DNA of 38,260 nucleotides from Chryseobacterium gleum (lineage in GTDB: Bacteria > Bacteroidota > Bacteroidia > Flavobacteriales_F > PHOS-HE28). The stretch is taken from assembly GCA_945872795.1 (NCBI GenBank), contig CAMCAZ010000035.1:1-38260 (forward strand). Direction: 5' to 3'. The translations under genes were made by a program, and so were the position numbers. The notes under the pieces are model-generated. The model was not told the DNA's origin. It was given only the letters and a program-made list of their open reading frames with translations, and did not search any database. Shown piece by piece: positions 34,612-38,260 of the stretch (its first letter is position 1; each line of letters starts with the position of its first letter).

Positions 34612-35843
34612 GCGTCCAGCTCTCCTGCGATCACGTTCATGCTGCTCATGGTGAGGATCGCATCGCTCAACATGCTGCCTTTGATCATTTCAGGGAAGGC
34701 CTGATAGTAGATGAAGCACGGCCTCCGCAGATGCAGGCGGAACGGGGTCCTTCCCCCGTCGCTCACCAGATAGAAGCCCAGTTCACCGTTGCCACCCTCC
34801 ACGCAGTGGTAGACCTCGCCCACCGGTACCTCCGATTCACCCATCACGATCTTGAAATGCCAGATCAGGGGTTCCATGGCGCTGTACACTTCCTCCTTCG
34901 GGGGAAGGGCCCATTCGGGGACGTCAGCCCGGAAGGTGGTCTTGTCCTTCATGCCATCCAGCTTGTCCATCGCCTGCCGGATGATGGAGAGGCTTTCCCA
35001 CATCTCCTGTTGGCGCACCATGAAGCGGTCGTAGGTGTCGCCGCTCTGGCCCACGGGAATGATGAAATCGAAGTCCTCGTAGCTGCTGTAGGGGTCCGCC
35101 ACACGCACGTCGTGGTCCACCCCGCAGGCCCGGAGGTTGGGACCGGTGAAACCATAGGCCAGCGCGCGATCGGCGCTGAGGGGGCCGCAGTTCACCGTCC
35201 GGTCCATGAAGATCCGGTTGCGCACCAGCATCCGTTCGAATTCCTTCAGCACCGCGGGAAGGTCACGCTGGATGCCGCGGACGCGCTCCCAGACCAAGGG
35301 GCTGAAGTCGCGTTCCCAGCCGCCCACGCGGCCCATGTTGGTGGTGAGCCGTGCGCCACAGATCTCCTCATACACCTCGTAGATCTTCTCGCGCCACTGG
35401 TACACGTAAAGGAAGGGGGTGGTGGCCCCGGCGTCCTGACCCACGATGGTGTTGCAGATGATGTGGTCCGCGATGCGCGCCAGTTCCATCACCACCACGC
35501 GCATGTACTCCACGCGCTTGGGCAGTTCGATGCCCAGCAGCTTCTCCATCGTCATGTGCCAGCCCATGTTGTTGATGGGTGCACTGCAGTAGTTCATCCG
35601 GTCCGTCAGCGTGGTGATCTGGTAGAACGGACGGCGTTCGGCGATCTTCTCAAAGGCCCGGTGGATGTACCCGATTGTCTGCTCGGTATCCAGGATGATC
35701 TCCCCGTCCAGGGTGAGCACGTTCTGGAAGATGCCATGGGTGGCCGGGTGTGTGGGGCCGAGGTTCAGCGTGGTGAGCTCGCGGAGGTCCTTGCCCTCCA
35801 CCAGGTCCTTCTTCCAGAAATCAGGTCTGCGGGTCTTCTTCAT
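34608..35843 (-). CDS. nuoD: NADH-quinone oxidoreductase subunit D
   Basis: NuoD is the 49-kDa-type subunit that lines the quinone site together with NuoB. The 411-residue product has the conserved LGPTHPATHGIFQNVLTLDG with the quinone-site histidine, YIHRAFEKIAERRPFYQI, DRMNYCSAPINNMGWHMTME and the C-terminal GELGFYLVSDGGRTPFRLHL. It is not fused to nuoC, unlike in E. coli. The ATG at 35843 overlaps the nuoC stop by 4 bp; the frame open upstream is a shadow inside nuoC. Confidence 0.98.
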   Translation of the reverse strand: MKKTRRPDFWKKDLVEGKDLRELTTLNLGPTHPATHGIFQNVLTLDGEIILDTEQTIGYIHRAFEKIAERRPFYQITTLTDRMNYCSAPINNMGWHMTMEKLLGIELPKRVEYMRVVVMELARIADHIICNTIVGQDAGATTPFLYVYQWREKIYEVYEEICGARLTTNMGRVGGWERDFSPLVWERVRGIQRDLPAVLKEFERMLVRNRIFMDRTVNCGPLSADRALAYGFTGPNLRACGVDHDVRVADPYSSYEDFDFIIPVGQSGDTYDRFMVRQQEMWESLSIIRQAMDKLDGMKDKTTFRADVPEWALPPKEEVYSAMEPLIWHFKIVMGESEVPVGEVYHCVEGGNGELGFYLVSDGGRTPFRLHLRRPCFIYYQAFPEMIKGSMLSDAILTMSSMNVIAGELDA

Positions 35844-36352
35844 CGGCCAAAGAAGGCATCGTTCTTGTCCTGGCGGGTGGGGTCCTCCAAGGGATAGTCC
35901 TTGCGCAACGGGAAGGCCGGAAAGTCCTCCATGTTCAGGATGCGCTTCAGGTTCGGGTGCCCCTCGAAGCGGATGCCGAAGAAGTCCCAGGTCTCGCGCT
36001 CCATCCAGTTCGCCGCCGGCCACAGGTCCACTGCGCTGCGGAATACGGGGTCGGCCATGGTGGTGCGGCTCTTCACCCGCAACCGGTGCCCTTCCCGCAT
36101 GTTGTTCAGGTGGTACACCACGCCCAGTTCCTGCTCGGTATCGGGGAAGTGCATGCCGCACAGCGTGGTCAGGAACGTGAACCCGAGCTCGTTCCGCAGG
36201 TGCTCCAGCACGCTCAGGAGGCCATCCTTGTGCACGGTGATGCACAGCAGGTCCGACTCCATGGCGATGGTCGTCACCGAGTCCTTGAAGGCGACCATGT
36301 GGTCCCGCACCAGCTGATCACGTTCTGGCCTGGGAACAAAGCGGGAGACCAT
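35840..36352 (-). CDS. nuoC: NADH-quinone oxidoreductase subunit C
   Basis: NuoC is the 30-kDa-type subunit of the peripheral arm. The 170-residue product has FTFLTTLCGMHFPDTEQELG and VVYHLNNMREGHRLRVKS, then the family signature ERETWDFFGIRFEGHPNLKR (near 118-137) and DFPAFPLRKDYPLEDP. The length is typical of the unfused form. It starts 1 bp after the nuoB stop and ends overlapping nuoD. Confidence 0.96.
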   Translation of the reverse strand: MVSRFVPRPERDQLVRDHMVAFKDSVTTIAMESDLLCITVHKDGLLSVLEHLRNELGFTFLTTLCGMHFPDTEQELGVVYHLNNMREGHRLRVKSRTTMADPVFRSAVDLWPAANWMERETWDFFGIRFEGHPNLKRILNMEDFPAFPLRKDYPLEDPTRQDKNDAFFGR

Positions 36353-36353
36353 C

Positions 36354-36920
36354 TCAGTCGATCGCGTATTTGTTCAACAGGTCCTCGTACTCCTTGCTGT
36401 ACCGGCGCCGCAGGCTTTCGTTCGCGGCCAGTTCCTGGATCTTCAGGATGCCATCGATGATCTGCTCGGGTCGCGGAGGGCAGCCGGGGATGTAGACGTC
36501 CACCGGTATCACCCGGTCGATGCCCTGCAACACGCTGTAGGTGTCGAAAATGCCTCCGCTGCTGGCGCAGGCACCCATGCTCAACACCCACTTGGGTTCG
36601 GCCATCTGGGTGTACACCTCGCGGAGCACGGGCGCCATCTTCTTGGCGATGGTGCCCATCACCATCAGCAGGTCGCTCTGGCGGGGGCTGAAGCTCAAGC
36701 GCTCCATGCCGAAACGGCTCAGGTCGTAATGCGAGCTCATGGCGCTCATGAACTCGATGCCACAGCAGGAGGTGGCGAACGGCAAAGGCCAAAGGCTGTT
36801 CTTGCGTGCCAGGCCCACCGCCTGGTCCATGGTGGTGGCGAAGAAACCGGTGCCCACGTGGCCGTCCGGTGGGGTCACGATGGTCGGCTTGGGCCGTTCG
36901 ATGGATCGCTCCTGGCTCAT
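36354..36920 (-). CDS. nuoB: NADH-quinone oxidoreductase subunit B
   Basis: NuoB holds cluster N2, the last Fe-S centre before quinone. The 188-residue product shows the cysteines of N2 in FATSCCGIEFM, SMGACASSGGIF and YIPGCPPRPEQI, plus RQSDLLMVMGTIAKKMAPVL. The ATG at 36920 overlaps the nuoA stop by 4 bp (ATGA); the frame is open further upstream but only as a shadow inside nuoA. The final 25 residues are a charged helix. Confidence 0.97.
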   Translation of the reverse strand: MSQERSIERPKPTIVTPPDGHVGTGFFATTMDQAVGLARKNSLWPLPFATSCCGIEFMSAMSSHYDLSRFGMERLSFSPRQSDLLMVMGTIAKKMAPVLREVYTQMAEPKWVLSMGACASSGGIFDTYSVLQGIDRVIPVDVYIPGCPPRPEQIIDGILKIQELAANESLRRRYSKEYEDLLNKYAID

Positions 36921-37288
36921 TCGAATTTCATTACACCCTTGCGCAACACGTAGTACAGGCCGGCGAGGACGAAGGTCACGAAGACCAGCATTTCCACGAA
37001 GCCCAACACCCCCAGCGCCTTGAAGTTCACGGCCCAGGGGTAGAGGAAGATGATCTCCACGTCGAACAGCACGAACAGGATGGCGATCAGGAGGTATTTC
37101 ACCGAGAATGGCGTCCGGGCGTTCCCCTGCTGGTCGATACCGCACTCGAAACTGTCGTCCTTTCGTGTGCCCCTCACCTTGGGACCGACCCATGCGGCCA
37201 GGGCCAGCACAAAGCCCACGAAGCCCATGGCAATGAGCGTTTGCAGCAGGATGGGAAGATAGTCGGCGGGCGAGGGTGCGTGCTCCAC
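36917..37288 (-). CDS. nuoA: NADH-quinone oxidoreductase subunit A
   Basis: NuoA is a three-helix membrane subunit at the junction of the two arms. The product contains the family blocks DDSFECGIDQQGNARTPFSV (with the exposed loop cysteine) and KYLLIAILFVLFDVEIIFLY with its conserved acidic pair. No ATG is available in the right place: the GTG at 37288 gives a normal 123-residue protein starting (M)EHAPSPADYLPILLQ. An in-frame ATG at 37402 would add 38 unusual residues and lies upstream of the probable promoter at 37315-37323, so it is unlikely. It is the first gene of the nuo operon. Confidence 0.9.
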   Translation of the reverse strand: MEHAPSPADYLPILLQTLIAMGFVGFVLALAAWVGPKVRGTRKDDSFECGIDQQGNARTPFSVKYLLIAILFVLFDVEIIFLYPWAVNFKALGVLGFVEMLVFVTFVLAGLYYVLRKGVMKFE

Positions 37289-37314
37289 GAGCGGGGTGGA
37301 TCTTGAAGGCGGGG

Positions 37315-37323
37315 GCGAAGTTA
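37315..37323 (-). promoter_or_regulatory. -7 element of the nuo operon promoter
   Basis: On the minus strand this reads TAACTTCGC, identical to the element before the DUF4476 operon. Transcription would start about 20 bp before the nuoA GTG. No clear -33 element is present at 19-20 bp spacing. The rest of the 138-bp gap to the glycosyltransferase gene holds nothing else recognised. Confidence 0.5.
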
Positions 37324-37426
37324 GGGGTATCGTGATGGATGGTTCGCCCAGAATGGGGGAAAGGGCCAACAGGGCTTGTTCAAATGCAGGATAGAATAGC
37401 AAGTCAGGCTGGTGCGTTCAGCACGC

Positions 37427-38260
37427 TCATGCCACCACCTGTTCGACTCCGATCCCCAAAGCACACTTGAAGTGCCCCTTCGGGCAAGCCCGGTGCCCAT
37501 GCAACCCGCATGGCCGGCAATCCAGCTTTTCGGTGGTCTCCACCACACGCCCGTTCTCCCGTAGCGGCCCGAAGCCGAAAGCGGGCACCGTGCTGCAGAA
37601 CACGGTGGTCACCGGTGCGTTCATGGCGCTTGCGATGTGCAGCGGCGCGCTGTCGTTCACGTAGTTCATGGCGGCGCCCTCCATCAGGGCGGCACTGGCC
37701 AGCAGGCTCAGTTCCTCGGCCAGCACCACACCCCGGCCGGCGGCCTTGGCGATCCGGGTGCACAGCGCATTGTCGGCCGGCGCACCGATCAGGAACACGT
37801 GCAGGGCCGGCGACAGGGCCTTGATGAGCTCCACCCACTTGGCCTCCGGCCATTGTTTGGTGAACCACACGCTGGCCGGTGCGATGGTGACGTAGCGGCC
37901 CTGACCTTCCGTGTGTTGGAACACCAGGCGTTCTGCGTCCGTGCGGGCCTGCGGGGTGGGGTACAGGCGAGGCAAAGGCCTGCTGCCATCCGTGAGGTGC
38001 GCGATCAGGTCGTTCAGGCGGTCCACCTCATGCGGCGTTACCCTGAGCGCTTGCCCAGAGCGCAGTCGAAGGGGAGTCGAAGGGTCGCCTATGGTGTGCT
38101 TCACGGTACGTGAGAAGCCCAGGCTCAGCGGGTTCTTGTCGAAGCCGATCTTCTCCTTGCCGCGTGCCAACACGGTCATCAGGCCCGTACTGAAGAAGCG
38201 CTGGCAGTTGATGATGTGGTCGTATTCGGTCTTCCGCAGCTCGCCGATCAGGGTGAAGAG
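37427..38260 (-). CDS. Glycosyltransferase family 9 (heptosyltransferase-like), 5' end cut by window
   Basis: The minus-strand frame is open from the right edge to the stop at 37427, so at least 277 residues are present and the N-terminus lies outside. The sequence has GT9 features: HIINCQRFFSTG and KIGFDKNPLS in the first lobe, IAPASVWFTKQWPEAKWVEL at the donor-domain start, VFLIGAPADNALC, and NDSAPLHIASAMNAPVTTVF followed by GFGPLRENG. It ends with a Cys-rich block CRPCGLHGHRACPKGHFKC. GT9 enzymes transfer heptose or related sugars onto lipopolysaccharide cores at the inner membrane. An 18-codon insert (STPLRLRSGQALRVTP) interrupts the region before HEVDRLNDLI; it matches a dispersed DNA repeat described separately. 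An internal ATG at 38179 is not the true start. Confidence 0.9.
   Translation of the reverse strand, partial: LFTLIGELRKTEYDHIINCQRFFSTGLMTVLARGKEKIGFDKNPLSLGFSRTVKHTIGDPSTPLRLRSGQALRVTPHEVDRLNDLIAHLTDGSRPLPRLYPTPQARTDAERLVFQHTEGQGRYVTIAPASVWFTKQWPEAKWVELIKALSPALHVFLIGAPADNALCTRIAKAAGRGVVLAEELSLLASAALMEGAAMNYVNDSAPLHIASAMNAPVTTVFCSTVPAFGFGPLRENGRVVETTEKLDCRPCGLHGHRACPKGHFKCALGIGVEQVVA
38037..38089. repeat. Dispersed palindromic repeat inserted in frame in the GT9 gene
   Basis: The plus strand reads GTTACCCTGAGCG, then CTTGCCCAGAGCGCAGTCGA, then AGGGGAGTCGAAGGGTCG. It consists of the core CCCTGAGCG...AGTCGAAGGG, known as a common dispersed repeat in many environmental bacterial genomes, with a second partial copy (CAGAGCGCAGTCGAAGGGG) nested inside. 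The GCGC arms at 38048-38051 and 38060-38063 could form a hairpin. It adds about 18 codons without breaking the frame. Confidence 0.75.

Overview
The window is GC-rich chromosomal DNA of a Bacteroidota bacterium, most likely a high-GC member of the Flavobacteriales or a close relative. The grounds are: a short NuoG without the molybdopterin domain; separate nuoC and nuoD in an A-to-N nuo operon; ribosomal protein S16 with an Ala/Glu-rich tail next to RimM; DUF4476 and pRiA4b ORF-3-like proteins; promoter -7 elements of the form TAnnTTTGC or TAnnTTCGC; and few Shine-Dalgarno sites. The taxon is inferred from these gene traits, not from a marker search. No rRNA, tRNA, CRISPR array, prophage or intact insertion sequence was seen.

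Layout. 1-2988 (minus): a beta-N-acetylhexosaminidase followed by a DUF1016/YhcG-type protein cut by the left edge. 3154-5112 (plus): rpsP, rimM and a TrmN6-like tRNA methyltransferase. 5122-6459 (minus): a saccharopine dehydrogenase-family enzyme. 6644-11182 (plus): an envelope cluster of a DUF4476 secreted protein, a CsgG-like lipoprotein, an LPP20-like lipoprotein and a fourth small lipoprotein, closed by a terminator. 11283-15999 (plus): a DUF423 membrane protein, ATP-dependent PEP carboxykinase with its own promoter and terminator, then an S41-protease-like protein lacking the expected serine, coupled to a TroA/BtuF-type substrate-binding lipoprotein. 15993-18277 (minus): TPR protein, DUF218 protein with an inserted jelly-roll-like domain, DinB-like protein and Mpo1-like membrane protein. 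18392-22865 (minus): DEAD-box helicase, miaA, a pRiA4b ORF-3-like protein and a CCA-adding enzyme. 23123-24352 (plus): a dicarboxylate/amino acid:cation symporter. 24490-37288 (minus): the complete 14-gene nuo operon for respiratory complex I. 37427-38260 (minus): a glycosyltransferase family 9 gene cut by the right edge.

Most of this is core biology: energy conservation (complex I), gluconeogenesis (PckA), translation and tRNA processing (S16, RimM, TrmN6, MiaA, CCA enzyme) and RNA remodelling. The less described parts are the envelope lipoprotein cluster at 6.6-11.2 kb, the pseudo-protease/binding-protein pair at 13.5-16.0 kb, the DUF218 fusion at 17.0-18.0 kb, and two palindromic repeats lying in frame inside coding sequences, one at each end of the window.
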